DNA from: UBA4661 sp002405405
GTDB taxonomy: Bacteria; Bacteroidota; Ignavibacteria; Kapaibacteriales; UBA4661
DNA: 28,173 bases
Direction of reading: 5' to 3'
Assembly (NCBI GenBank): GCA_036847245.1
Contig: DAIUAL010000014.1
Location: 1 to 28,173, forward strand
Below the pieces are notes generated by a model. It was not told where the DNA came from. It saw only the letters and a list, made by a program, of their open reading frames with translations, and ran no database searches. Below, in pieces: positions 1 through 6,861 of the stretch. The first letter of the stretch is position 1, and the number at the start of each line of letters is the position of its first letter. The translations under genes were made by a program, and so were the position numbers.

Positions 1-28
1 AGATTACGCTACAGATAAACTCATCAAT

Positions 29-77
29 AAAGCATGGCAGATGGATCGTTCTATGTACTCTCCTACTGCCATGCTTT
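29..77. terminator. 12-bp inverted repeat between window edge and Nudix gene
   Basis: Perfect inverted repeat: AAAGCATGGCAG (29-40) and CTGCCATGCTTT (66-77) enclose a 25-nt loop. On the plus strand it is followed by a T-rich stretch (GTTTTACTCTG, then CTTTTT), so it could end transcription arriving from a gene left of the window. It also lies just downstream of the stop of the minus-strand Nudix gene. The long loop and broken T-run make terminator function uncertain. Confidence 0.4.
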
Positions 78-97
78 GTTTTACTCTGTTCTTTTTA

Positions 98-583
98 TCA
101 CCCTTCTCGCTTGTATCGACGAAATGGTACATGGCGTCCTTGTGCTAATGGCATGAGGATTTCATCGACAAGAACACGTAATGCTATACGTTGAGTAGGC
201 ATAGCAATCCGATGGAGTGCATCTTGCTCTGTCAGCCATGCATAGTCGGCATGCTCATCCGAGAGTATGACATCGGGTTTTGTAACAATCGCCGCAAAAC
301 TTGGTACGCTTTGGATAGCATCACGTTCAGCATCAAAAAATTGACCAATATATGGCACAACCCATAATTCACCCGGCATCAGTCCTGTTTCTTCGAAAAT
401 CTCGCGCCATGCAGTTTGAAGAGCAGTTTCACCCTCTTGAATTGTTCCGGTAATACCCTGCCACACCAAAGGAAAGAGCGATGCCTGAGCAGAGCGTTGT
501 AAGACAAGAAATTTCCAACAGTCTTGTGCAATATCGAACCACACGATTTGCGCTTGTACTGTTGTTGATAAGAATGTCGGCAT
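98..583 (-). CDS. Nudix hydrolase (NudB-like nucleoside triphosphate pyrophosphohydrolase)
   Basis: Protein of 161 residues with a complete Nudix box at residues 46-68: a Gly, the first Glu six residues later, then REIFEETGL, matching GX5EX7REUXEEXGU. Nudix enzymes cleave nucleoside diphosphates linked to another moiety, using Mg2+ bound by the box glutamates. The flanks (LVLQR before the box; a C-terminal HADYAWLT segment) resemble dATP/dihydroneopterin triphosphate pyrophosphatases of the NudB group, but the substrate cannot be read from sequence. The frame is open up to an ATG at 676, but that start would overlap the divergent AraC gene and add an unconserved tail, so the ATG at 583 is preferred. 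It has no SD. The gene is divergent from the AraC regulator, with about 73 bp between starts. Confidence 0.85.
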   Translation of the reverse strand: MPTFLSTTVQAQIVWFDIAQDCWKFLVLQRSAQASLFPLVWQGITGTIQEGETALQTAWREIFEETGLMPGELWVVPYIGQFFDAERDAIQSVPSFAAIVTKPDVILSDEHADYAWLTEQDALHRIAMPTQRIALRVLVDEILMPLAQGRHVPFRRYKREG

Positions 584-634
584 TGCAAGAAGAAAAAAGA
601 GTGGTATGTTCCTACATATTGTTTTACTGTTTTG

Positions 635-654
635 ATTACTGTACGACAGGTAAT
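635..654. promoter_or_regulatory. Imperfect inverted repeat in front of the AraC gene
   Basis: ATTACTGT (635-642) and ACAGGTAAT (646-654) form an imperfect inverted repeat just before the ATG at 657. TTACTGT also occurs 12 bp earlier (624-630). It lies between divergent genes and could be an autoregulatory site. The evidence is weak. Confidence 0.25.
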
Positions 655-656
655 GT

Positions 657-1550
657 ATGAAAGAATCTCCACTCACAGCATCCCGATCATCATCAAGCCA
701 AGAAGAGCAAATTCTTCATGAATTTCGTGGCATGCAAGGTGAACGCTTTCGTATTGGTTCATTACGCCTTTTTCAGCATGAATATCAGCGGTCAAAGCCG
801 GCATCTTTTTACACAATAGTATGGAATCGAGCAAGTATTTCTGAGCTCACGATTGATGATATTCCTCTTGCATTAGACAAAAATCAACTCACCTTTTGTA
901 CACCCACCAATTATCTTGCTATTGCTGAAGCAGGTGATGGCATCATGCTTCAATTCAACCGAGAGTTCTACTGTGTGCAACAGCATGACCAGGAAGTGTC
1001 GTGTATCGGTTTATTGTTTTATGGTTCGGGTGGTTTTCCTGTAGTGAATACAACCGACCACAATGAACAGTTTTCTGCAATGCTCACACTCTTTGAGGAA
1101 GAGTTACGCATTCAGGATCATATTCAATCCGAGATGTTGCATGTCATTTTGAAACGATGGATAATCATTGCAACGCGACTATTTCGTTCGCAGTCGGTGT
1201 CACAAGATATTGCAGACACCTCAATTGATCTTGTACGTCAGTTTCATGTACTAGTCGAGCAACATTTCCGCACCAAGCACAGCGTTGCAGAATATGCTGA
1301 TATACTCAACAAGTCACCGAAAACACTTTCAAATGTTTTTGCTAAATACAATCAACTTACCCCACGCGATATCATTCATTCGCGTATTGTAGTAGAAGCA
1401 AAACGATTGCTTCTCCACACTGATCAACAAGTCAAAGAGATCGGCTTTGCACTTGGCTTTGATGACGTACAGAACTTTTCACGCTTTTTCAAAAACATTG
1501 AGGGTATTTCTCCTATGGAGTTCAAGCATCATCATGCTCGCCGTGTATAG
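657..1550 (+). CDS. AraC-family transcriptional regulator
   Basis: Protein of 297 residues. The C-terminal ~100 residues form the double helix-turn-helix of AraC proteins: one HTH around SVAEYADILNKSPKTLSNVF and a second around KEIGFALGFDDVQNFSRFFK, ending in the usual F-K-x-x-x-G-I-S-P-x-E-F signature. The N-terminal ~180 residues look like a cupin-type sensor and contain three cysteines (81, 106, 116). E. coli RclR, which controls the rclABC hypochlorite genes, is also an AraC protein with redox cysteines. A DUF417/RclC-like gene lies 1.7 kb downstream here, but orthology to RclR is not shown. AraC proteins often bind direct repeats about 21 bp apart, and two such elements occur downstream (2345-2392 and 4720-4768), so it is a candidate regulator of the island. 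The effector is unknown. Confidence 0.88.
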   Translation: MKESPLTASRSSSSQEEQILHEFRGMQGERFRIGSLRLFQHEYQRSKPASFYTIVWNRASISELTIDDIPLALDKNQLTFCTPTNYLAIAEAGDGIMLQFNREFYCVQQHDQEVSCIGLLFYGSGGFPVVNTTDHNEQFSAMLTLFEEELRIQDHIQSEMLHVILKRWIIIATRLFRSQSVSQDIADTSIDLVRQFHVLVEQHFRTKHSVAEYADILNKSPKTLSNVFAKYNQLTPRDIIHSRIVVEAKRLLLHTDQQVKEIGFALGFDDVQNFSRFFKNIEGISPMEFKHHHARRV

Positions 1551-1649
1551 CATCTTTTTACCTTACGTATAAAGATACCCCACAACTATATCTGCCATTA
1601 ACACCCAACACAAGAGTGCTTATTGTCATTTGTTTGAAAAAATTCTATT

Positions 1650-1667
1650 TTACTTTTTAGTAAGTAA
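1650..1667. promoter_or_regulatory. Candidate TetR operator upstream of the TetR gene
   Basis: TTACTT (1650-1655) and AAGTAA (1662-1667) form an inverted repeat around a short centre. The right half, TAGTAAGTAAGT (1658-1669), is identical to the right half of the palindrome in front of the peroxiredoxin gene at 2478. This position, 30-50 bp before the TetR start, suggests autorepression. It is inferred from the shared sequence only. Confidence 0.55.
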
Positions 1668-1696
1668 GTTATTATCTATTATTCTCTTCAACACAC

Positions 1697-2320
1697 ATGA
1701 GTACAACACGTGATGAGATCATTCGTTTAGCAGAAGAACTTGTTCTTGCTAAAGGATTTAACTGGCTGAGTTATTCTGATATTTCACAGAAGCTTGGAAT
1801 AAAGAATGCCGCAATTCACTACCACTTTCCAACAAAAGAAGATTTGGGATTAGCAATAATCGAGCGAGATCGTACTATGATTGCCGAGTTAATGGCAAGC
1901 TGGGAACAACAACACACCGATGCGATTGACATCATTAGTGAACTTTTTGGCGTGTATTCCAGCATTCTTCAAGGTTGCCAAGTATGTTTGATTGGCTCAT
2001 TGGGCACAGATATGCTAACCCTGCCGGATGCCATGCAAGCAGAACTCAAAAAGCTTGTCAATCTCATTCTGATATGGCTCAAGAAACAATTAGAAAAAGG
2101 GCGAGCCAATGGTACAGCCGTATTCGAGGGAAGTTCTACAACTCACGCAATGGTATTATTGACGAATATGGTTGCCGGCATTCAAATAGCACGCCTGCAC
2201 AATAACACCAAAGAATTTCATACTCTCACTACGCATGCTTTGAACAGCTTGCGACCAAAAGACGCAACATCTTTTCCATCATCATCGACTTCAAAATCAA
2301 TTCGCACAAAGAAGCTTTAA
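1697..2320 (+). CDS. TetR-family transcriptional repressor
   Basis: Protein of 207 residues. The N-terminal HTH spans about residues 10-55 and contains LSYSDISQKLGIKNAAIHYH followed by FPTKEDLG, the TetR recognition-helix signature. The ligand domain contains C94 and C97 in GCQVCLIGSLG followed by TLPDAMQAEL, a pattern like that of the AcuR/NemR branch of TetR regulators. NemR members sense electrophiles and hypochlorite through cysteine or charge-transfer chemistry, but the ligand here is not known. An inverted repeat with the same half-site lies in its own promoter (1650-1667) and in the promoter of the next gene (2407-2428), suggesting that it represses itself and the peroxiredoxin/DUF417 genes. 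The C-terminal ~20 residues are Ser/Thr/Lys-rich and probably disordered. Confidence 0.9.
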   Translation: MSTTRDEIIRLAEELVLAKGFNWLSYSDISQKLGIKNAAIHYHFPTKEDLGLAIIERDRTMIAELMASWEQQHTDAIDIISELFGVYSSILQGCQVCLIGSLGTDMLTLPDAMQAELKKLVNLILIWLKKQLEKGRANGTAVFEGSSTTHAMVLLTNMVAGIQIARLHNNTKEFHTLTTHALNSLRPKDATSFPSSSTSKSIRTKKL

Positions 2321-2344
2321 CAATAATTAACTCATACTATCGAT

Positions 2345-2392
2345 ATTTTCTCTCCGGGAAATAGTGCAAACTCTTCGGGAAGAAATGACAAG
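2345..2392 (+). promoter_or_regulatory. Direct-repeat element A (CGGGAA x2, 21-bp spacing)
   Basis: CGGGAA occurs at 2355-2360 and again at 2376-2381, exactly 21 bp apart. It is preceded by ATTTTCTCT and followed, 10 bp after the second repeat start, by TGACAAG (2386-2392). The same arrangement recurs at 4720-4768. The element sits immediately upstream of the core promoter of the gene at 2478, the position expected for an activator. Direct repeats 21 bp apart are the geometry of AraC half-sites, so the AraC protein at 657 is the obvious candidate, though unproven. Confidence 0.55.
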
Positions 2393-2401
2393 CGATAAAT
2401 T

Positions 2402-2431
2402 TTTGCACTTACCTACTAGTAAGTAAGTTTG
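2402..2431 (+). promoter_or_regulatory. Bacteroidota-type promoter overlapped by TetR-like operator
   Basis: TTTG at 2402-2405 and TAAGTTTG at 2424-2431, separated by 18 bp, match the Bacteroidota -33/-7 consensus (TTTG and TAnnTTTG). A 22-bp palindrome at 2407-2428 with one mismatched pair (arms beginning ACTTAC and ending GTAAGT, centre CTAG) fills the space between the two promoter elements. A repressor bound there would block RNA polymerase directly. The half-site is shared with the TetR gene's own upstream region. The predicted start of transcription is about 2438, some 40 bp before the ATG. Confidence 0.6.
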
Positions 2432-2477
2432 TACAACAACAAGTCACAAAATTCTTTCATTCTTTTTTGTTAATCGT

Positions 2478-3182
2478 ATGTACTCGCCCTATCTCTCCGC
2501 CGAAGAAATGAAACAACTTGAGCAGATAGTTCAAAACGAACAGAAAGCATTTGAAGCAGAGTATCGCCGCAACTCCGGCGTACTCAATCGCTCGACAGAA
2601 TATCGCGGTGCATCGGCTATAGTGCCGAACAGTGCCCAAGACATTTGCCCGATCATGGTGGGGTCGCATATACCCTCTATTACTCTTCCTGATAGATCAG
2701 GCAATCTTGTCAATATTCAAGACACTTTATCCGACAAACCTGCAGTCCTCATCTTTTATCGTGGCGGATGGTGTCCGTATTGTAATTACCAACTCAGTAA
2801 TATGCTCCTTGTCGAAGAATACCTTGATCGTTTAGGGTACAACATTTTTGGTATTTCGCCGAGCAGTGTCAAGTATTTAACTAGCGATACCACACCGCAT
2901 TTCATGAAGTTTCAACTACTCTCTGATGCAAGCATGGAAATATCTCGGCAATTTGGCATAGCATATCGTCTTGATGATGACCAGCACGGTGCATGGAAAC
3001 AAGAATACAATATTGACATCACACAATATTCCGAGCAATCACATCGTCAATTACCCGTGCCCTCTGTCTTCATTGTTGATCGCACAGGCACGATTCGCTA
3101 TCGCTTTGTTCATCCCGATTACACCATTCGCTTACGCACAGAAAAACTCCTTATGATGGCAGAAGTTTTTGCCCATGCTTAG
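2478..3182 (+). CDS. Peroxiredoxin-like protein 1 (AhpC/TSA family, cytoplasmic)
   Basis: Protein of 234 residues with a thioredoxin fold of the peroxiredoxin-like AhpC/TSA group. The active-site motif is FYRGGWCPYC, with C99 and C102, and the fold-closing segment is PVPSVFIVD. It probably reduces peroxides or other oxidants through its cysteines, but the exact substrate is unknown. Compared with its two paralogues in the window it has an extra N-terminal helical stretch of about 60 residues rich in Glu/Gln. There is no signal peptide, so it should be cytoplasmic. It is the first gene after a promoter with both a palindromic operator and a direct-repeat element, and the DUF417 membrane protein follows after 56 bp. 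Cysteine content and regulation suggest an inducible stress protein. Confidence 0.85.
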   Translation: MYSPYLSAEEMKQLEQIVQNEQKAFEAEYRRNSGVLNRSTEYRGASAIVPNSAQDICPIMVGSHIPSITLPDRSGNLVNIQDTLSDKPAVLIFYRGGWCPYCNYQLSNMLLVEEYLDRLGYNIFGISPSSVKYLTSDTTPHFMKFQLLSDASMEISRQFGIAYRLDDDQHGAWKQEYNIDITQYSEQSHRQLPVPSVFIVDRTGTIRYRFVHPDYTIRLRTEKLLMMAEVFAHA

Positions 3183-3238
3183 ACATTTATACACAGTACA
3201 TCATTCTTCATTTTCTCTCACTTTTTTTACTTCATACT

Positions 3239-3814
3239 ATGTTTTCTTTTTCTTCCTATCGTTCCTCTGTCAGCACGGCTACGTATGAATCATCGCAGTC
3301 TGCTGATAGTAATCGCACAGCTCTTGCTTCCTTCTATTCGTCATGGCAAAGAATAGCTCCTTCGCTTGCCGATTTCTTCTTACGGTTTTCAGTTGCACTC
3401 ATTCTCTTGTGGTATGGTGCATTTAAATTCACACCATCGGAAGCAAAAGCAATTGAAGAATTACTTCTTCACAGCCCCCTCTTTGCATGGATGCTCACGC
3501 TGTTATCACTCCAAAGTATTTCCAATTTGATTGGTACGATTGAGATTATCACAGCCCTTGCTTTGCTTGTTCCTCGTACGTCGTCATTCCTGCTACTCCG
3601 CATATTCTCCTTAGTAGGCGGCATTCTCGGCACTGTTACATTTCTTGCCACAGTGTCATTTCTCTTTACAACACCGAATACATTTAGAGTCATTGATGGA
3701 CTTCTTGTACCGGTCGGCGCGGGTGGATTTGTCATCAAAGATATTGTTCTCTTGGCGGTATGTTTCTATCATGTCGCAGTATACAACAATACATCATCAT
3801 CCGTTTTTGAGTGA
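3239..3814 (+). CDS. DUF417 (YkgB/RclC-like) inner-membrane protein
   Basis: Protein of 191 residues with about four predicted transmembrane helices after a Ser-rich N-terminal tail. Family hallmarks are visible: LRFSVALILLWYGAFKFTP with EA two residues on, HSPL, GTIEIITALALL, VSFLFTTP and FVIKDIVLL, which line up in order with E. coli YkgB/RclC. RclC belongs to the rclABC hypochlorite-resistance operon of E. coli, but its molecular activity is not established. Here it is 56 bp after a peroxiredoxin-like gene under a TetR-type operator, and the histidine kinase gene starts 7 bp after its stop. The context supports a role in oxidant or electrophile stress at the inner membrane. That role is inferred from family and context. 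Confidence 0.85.
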   Translation: MFSFSSYRSSVSTATYESSQSADSNRTALASFYSSWQRIAPSLADFFLRFSVALILLWYGAFKFTPSEAKAIEELLLHSPLFAWMLTLLSLQSISNLIGTIEIITALALLVPRTSSFLLLRIFSLVGGILGTVTFLATVSFLFTTPNTFRVIDGLLVPVGAGGFVIKDIVLLAVCFYHVAVYNNTSSSVFE

Positions 3815-3821
3815 GATTATC

Positions 3822-4694
3822 ATGTTGAATTCTCTGCATTTGGTACCCCGTACAACCTTTGGTGGAACAGCTTATGCTCCTGCCGGTGAATCGTTGTTCC
3901 CGTCTGACTCTATAGCACCCCTGCAATCGTATCCAACAATTGACACCATTGTAGAGAATCTTCAAGATGAAGTAGAACATCTTCGTCGAGATGTTGAACT
4001 TCACAACAATTTGCTTCATGAACTTTCGCATAATGTCAAGAACCCTCTGACAACAATTCTTCTCTTGGCAGAACGTATCCAACGTGTCCAATATGATCCG
4101 GCTACTGCAAAGTACTTTGCTACTTTATACGATAATGTTGATCGTATCTGCAATATCATCAATCGTGTTTCGACAGAACTTCGACAACATCATACAGCAA
4201 ATGGTGAAGTGGCAGTGGCAGGCGAGGAGGTAATTTCAATGACGACGATCATCGCTCACCTGCTCGAAGAGTATCGCATGCGTGCTGTTGAGAAATCCGT
4301 ACGGATTCAATATCACGCTTCAACAGAAGATCTTTATTTACTTGGTGATCGGTCTTCAGTTATTGAAATTTTTGATAATCTTTTCTCCAATGCGCTTAAA
4401 TACACACCATTTGGAAGTACGATTACCATTGTTGTCAAGCACACAGAGCAAACGCTCACTGTTGCCATTCAGGATGAAGGCTATGGCATCAAAGACGAAG
4501 AAAAACATCTGCTCTTTCGCAAGTTTTCTACACTGAGTGCTCGACCGACTAATGGCGAAGAGTCTACAGGATTAGGATTATACATTACGCAACGGCTTGT
4601 TCATGCGATGGGAGGAACAATTTCGTGCGAGAGCACATGGATGCATGGGGCGACCTTTACGGTTCAGTTCACTCGATATACTTCCATTCATTAA
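3822..4694 (+). CDS. Soluble sensor histidine kinase (HisKA + HATPase)
   Basis: Protein of 290 residues. A short coiled coil (about residues 40-65) leads into the HisKA domain, with the phospho-acceptor His70 in LSHNVKNPLT. The ATPase domain has an N box (EIFDNLFSNALKYTP), a G1 box (DEGYGIKDEE), an F box (FRKFS) and a G2 box (STGLGLYITQRLVHAMGG). It has no transmembrane helix and no recognisable PAS or GAF sensor, so it is cytoplasmic and probably senses through partners. No response regulator is encoded nearby, so it is an orphan. The frame opens further upstream (from 3645), but that would overlap the DUF417 gene by 170 bp. The ATG at 3822, 7 bp after the DUF417 stop, is chosen, implying translational coupling. 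Confidence 0.88.
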   Translation: MLNSLHLVPRTTFGGTAYAPAGESLFPSDSIAPLQSYPTIDTIVENLQDEVEHLRRDVELHNNLLHELSHNVKNPLTTILLLAERIQRVQYDPATAKYFATLYDNVDRICNIINRVSTELRQHHTANGEVAVAGEEVISMTTIIAHLLEEYRMRAVEKSVRIQYHASTEDLYLLGDRSSVIEIFDNLFSNALKYTPFGSTITIVVKHTEQTLTVAIQDEGYGIKDEEKHLLFRKFSTLSARPTNGEESTGLGLYITQRLVHAMGGTISCESTWMHGATFTVQFTRYTSIH

Positions 4695-4719
4695 AGATCA
4701 CTTTGAACGTATGTCGTGA

Positions 4720-4768
4720 ATTTTCTCTTTCGGGAAAAACTGATATACTTTCGGGAAATGGTGATAAG
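4720..4768 (+). promoter_or_regulatory. Direct-repeat element B (CTTTCGGGAAA x2, 21-bp spacing)
   Basis: CTTTCGGGAAA occurs at 4727-4737 and 4748-4758, exactly 21 bp apart. It is preceded by ATTTTCTCT and followed by TGATAAG (4762-4768) at the same offset as in element A (2345-2392). A TAnnTTTG-like TATATCTG lies downstream at 4805-4812. The element falls between the kinase gene and the secreted barrel gene, so the latter probably has its own regulated promoter. Confidence 0.55.
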
Positions 4769-4862
4769 AGTACGGCGCACTTTATGTACGATCTTTGCAA
4801 AGAATATATCTGCTATTGCACTAACCGGTTTTTCATCATCCTCGCAGGACATAGGTTTTGAC

Positions 4863-5768
4863 ATGCACGCTTTTCGATTTTCGCTATCGGTTTTTGCTCT
4901 TCTTGTTTTGACATCCTATCATCTGTTTGGTCAGGGATGCAGCGATGCTGGCGTTTGCACGATGAGTAGCTTTAAGCCGAGTGATAGCAGTCATGCGTAT
5001 CATCAGATAAAAGTTGGTGCCTTTATTGGCAAAGCTGATAATTCAGTGACAGTTTTTGGCAATTATGCGGAGTACAATACTCTGCTGTCTGAAGCTTTTG
5101 GTATTGACATAAAACTGACCTCATTGGCTCAAAATGGTCGCGGCATTTCTACCTTTGGATTATCGGATATTTTCGTCAATGTGAACTATAAAGTGAGTGA
5201 ATCTCTCAGCTTTACATTAGGCACCAAAATTCCATTGCTGGGCTCGAATACCCTGCTGAATAGTAGTCCATTACCAATGGACTATCAATCAAGTTTGGGA
5301 ACGTTTGATGTGATTGCAGGTGTCGGATACACAGTACAAGGAATACAATGTATTGCCGCTTTGCAGCAGCCTCTAACTCAGAATAACAATCAATTTCTTG
5401 CCAGCACATACCCCATAAGTTCGACGCTGCGGGTATTTCAATCGACCAATCGCTTCCAACGAAGTGGAGATGTATTGATTCGAATTTCTTATCCCATTGC
5501 TTTGCATGAACAGCTTACTCTTACCTCAAGTATTCTACCGATATATCATTTCCAAAATGACAGATATACGGATGAATCGAATGTTGAGCGCGACATCATT
5601 GGTTCAAGAGGACTAACACTGAATGCAAACGCTTATCTGGATTATACGATAGACAATTCACACTCAATTCAATTGAGCATTGGGTTACCTTTTGTCGTAC
5701 GCTCTGCACGACCCGACGGTCTGACGCGAAGTTTTATCGCCAATCTGGAATACAAGCTCAAAATGTAA
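4863..5768 (+). CDS. Secreted outer-membrane barrel-like protein with N-terminal CSDAGVC motif
   Basis: Protein of 301 residues beginning with a signal peptide (FSLSVFALLVLTSYHLFGQ, cleavage near residue 24). The mature protein begins GCSDAGVCTMSSF, with C26 and C32. The rest alternates polar and hydrophobic residues in short segments typical of beta strands (LSFTLGTKIPLLG, LTLNANAYLDYTI, HSIQLSIGLPFVV) and ends in ANLEYKLKM, suggesting an outer-membrane barrel. Similar CSDAG-type N termini occur in uncharacterised Bacteroidota transporter-like proteins. The two-cysteine motif resembles the redox loop of the DsbD N-terminal domain. The chosen ATG starts directly at the signal peptide; an upstream start at 4716 would run through element B. 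Function is unknown. Confidence 0.7.
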   Translation: MHAFRFSLSVFALLVLTSYHLFGQGCSDAGVCTMSSFKPSDSSHAYHQIKVGAFIGKADNSVTVFGNYAEYNTLLSEAFGIDIKLTSLAQNGRGISTFGLSDIFVNVNYKVSESLSFTLGTKIPLLGSNTLLNSSPLPMDYQSSLGTFDVIAGVGYTVQGIQCIAALQQPLTQNNNQFLASTYPISSTLRVFQSTNRFQRSGDVLIRISYPIALHEQLTLTSSILPIYHFQNDRYTDESNVERDIIGSRGLTLNANAYLDYTIDNSHSIQLSIGLPFVVRSARPDGLTRSFIANLEYKLKM

Positions 5769-5853
5769 TTCTACATGATGTTGTTCGCATTAAACAATGC
5801 CCGTGTTTATTTGGTCTTTCCCTCATCTTTTTCATTTTTTAGAGTATTCTGTT

Positions 5854-6432
5854 ATGCTGACGACATCTTTTCCGACTCGCCCTGAAGATATTACCCCTTT
5901 ACCCTTAGGGTCACGAGTTCCAAGCATTATTTTACCGAATGAAGATGGTAAAATTATCAATGTCAATGCTTTGCTCCGCGAAAAACCTGCCGTTCTTATT
6001 ATCTACCGCGGAGGCTGGTGTCCATACTGTAATATGCAAATGAGTAGTCTTCGTCTCGTTGAAGATGAATTCTACAAACTTGGCTTTAATATCTTCGGTA
6101 TCAGTCCCGACAAACCGAGTAAACTTGGCGAAAGTCGCGACAAACACAACTTTAAGTATCAACTTCTTTCTGACAGTAAAATGACTGTAGCTAAATCATT
6201 CGGTTTAGCATACAAACTTGATGACGACACCGTCAAGATGATGAAAGAAAAATTTAATACAGATATTGAGGGGGATTCAGGTGAAACACATCATCTGCTT
6301 CCTGTACCTGCCGTTTATCTTGTTGATAGTTCCGGTGTCTTTGGCTTCAACTATGTGAATCCTGATTTCACTGTGCGCATGGATTCGCAAGAATTACTTC
6401 GCATTGCACAAAAGAAATACGGAAGCAAATAA
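5854..6432 (+). CDS. Peroxiredoxin-like protein 2 (AhpC/TSA family, cytoplasmic)
   Basis: Compact 192-residue paralogue of the protein at 2478. It has RGGWCPYCNMQ with C56 and C59, FNIFGISPDKPSKLGESR and LLPVPAVYLVDSSG. There is no signal peptide and no N-terminal extension. The start at 5854 is preferred because the family's conserved beginning (GSRVPSIILP) follows closely; an in-frame ATG at 5797 would add a hydrophobic, unconserved 19 residues. The gene is followed 74 bp later by thioredoxin, its most likely electron donor. It probably heads a run of plus-strand genes reaching DsbD at 11007. Confidence 0.85.
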   Translation: MLTTSFPTRPEDITPLPLGSRVPSIILPNEDGKIINVNALLREKPAVLIIYRGGWCPYCNMQMSSLRLVEDEFYKLGFNIFGISPDKPSKLGESRDKHNFKYQLLSDSKMTVAKSFGLAYKLDDDTVKMMKEKFNTDIEGDSGETHHLLPVPAVYLVDSSGVFGFNYVNPDFTVRMDSQELLRIAQKKYGSK

Positions 6433-6506
6433 TCTGACTCCTAGGTTCAATTTTATCATAAAACATTCATAGTACCTTTTTTCCATTTTTTTTCTACAGG
6501 TGTATC

Positions 6507-6836
6507 ATGCACAACGCTCTTGTCCTCTCCGATGCAAACTTTTCCAGTGAAGTCTTGCAATCTGCCGAACCCGTTCTTGTTGATTTTTGGGCGGAATGGT
6601 GCGGTCCATGCCGTAAGATTGCCCCCATTATCGAAGAACTTGCCACCGAACTGCAAGGCAGTGTCAAAGTTGGCAAACTTGATGTTGACAACAACAATAC
6701 AGTGCCTATGCAATTTGGTATTCGCTCCATTCCAACGCTTTTGATTTTCAAAGATGGCAAAGTTGTCGATCAAATTGTTGGAGCAGTTCCTAAAACTCGT
6801 TTGATGGAAAAAATCAATGCACACCGTGCGAACTAA
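6507..6836 (+). CDS. trxA: Thioredoxin
   Basis: Protein of 109 residues, the normal size for thioredoxin 1. The active site is WAEWCGPCRK (C32, C35), and the cis-proline is P76 in RSIPTLLIFKDG. It reduces disulfides of cytoplasmic proteins using NADPH via thioredoxin reductase, which is not encoded here. The start is preceded by a weak AGGTG. It lies directly after a peroxiredoxin-like gene and upstream of dsbD, the carrier that hands thioredoxin electrons to the periplasm. Thioredoxin could therefore serve both the cytoplasmic peroxiredoxin-like proteins and the exported ones. Chromosomes usually carry several thioredoxins, so this may be a dedicated copy. Confidence 0.95.
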   Translation: MHNALVLSDANFSSEVLQSAEPVLVDFWAEWCGPCRKIAPIIEELATELQGSVKVGKLDVDNNNTVPMQFGIRSIPTLLIFKDGKVVDQIVGAVPKTRLMEKINAHRAN

Positions 6837-6861
6837 TTTGCTCGATAGAATTACCATAACG

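Noticed and set aside
379..672. Minus-strand open frame overlapping the Nudix gene
   Set aside because: The Nudix frame has a full catalytic box; this alternative frame has no domain features.
1551..1585. ATCTTT...AAAGAT as a terminator after the AraC gene
   Set aside because: The stem is only 6 bp with a 13-nt loop and no T-run follows.
3645..3821. Extended N terminus for the histidine kinase
   Set aside because: It would overlap the DUF417 coding region by 170 bp and adds no recognisable domain; the ATG at 3822 follows the DUF417 stop.
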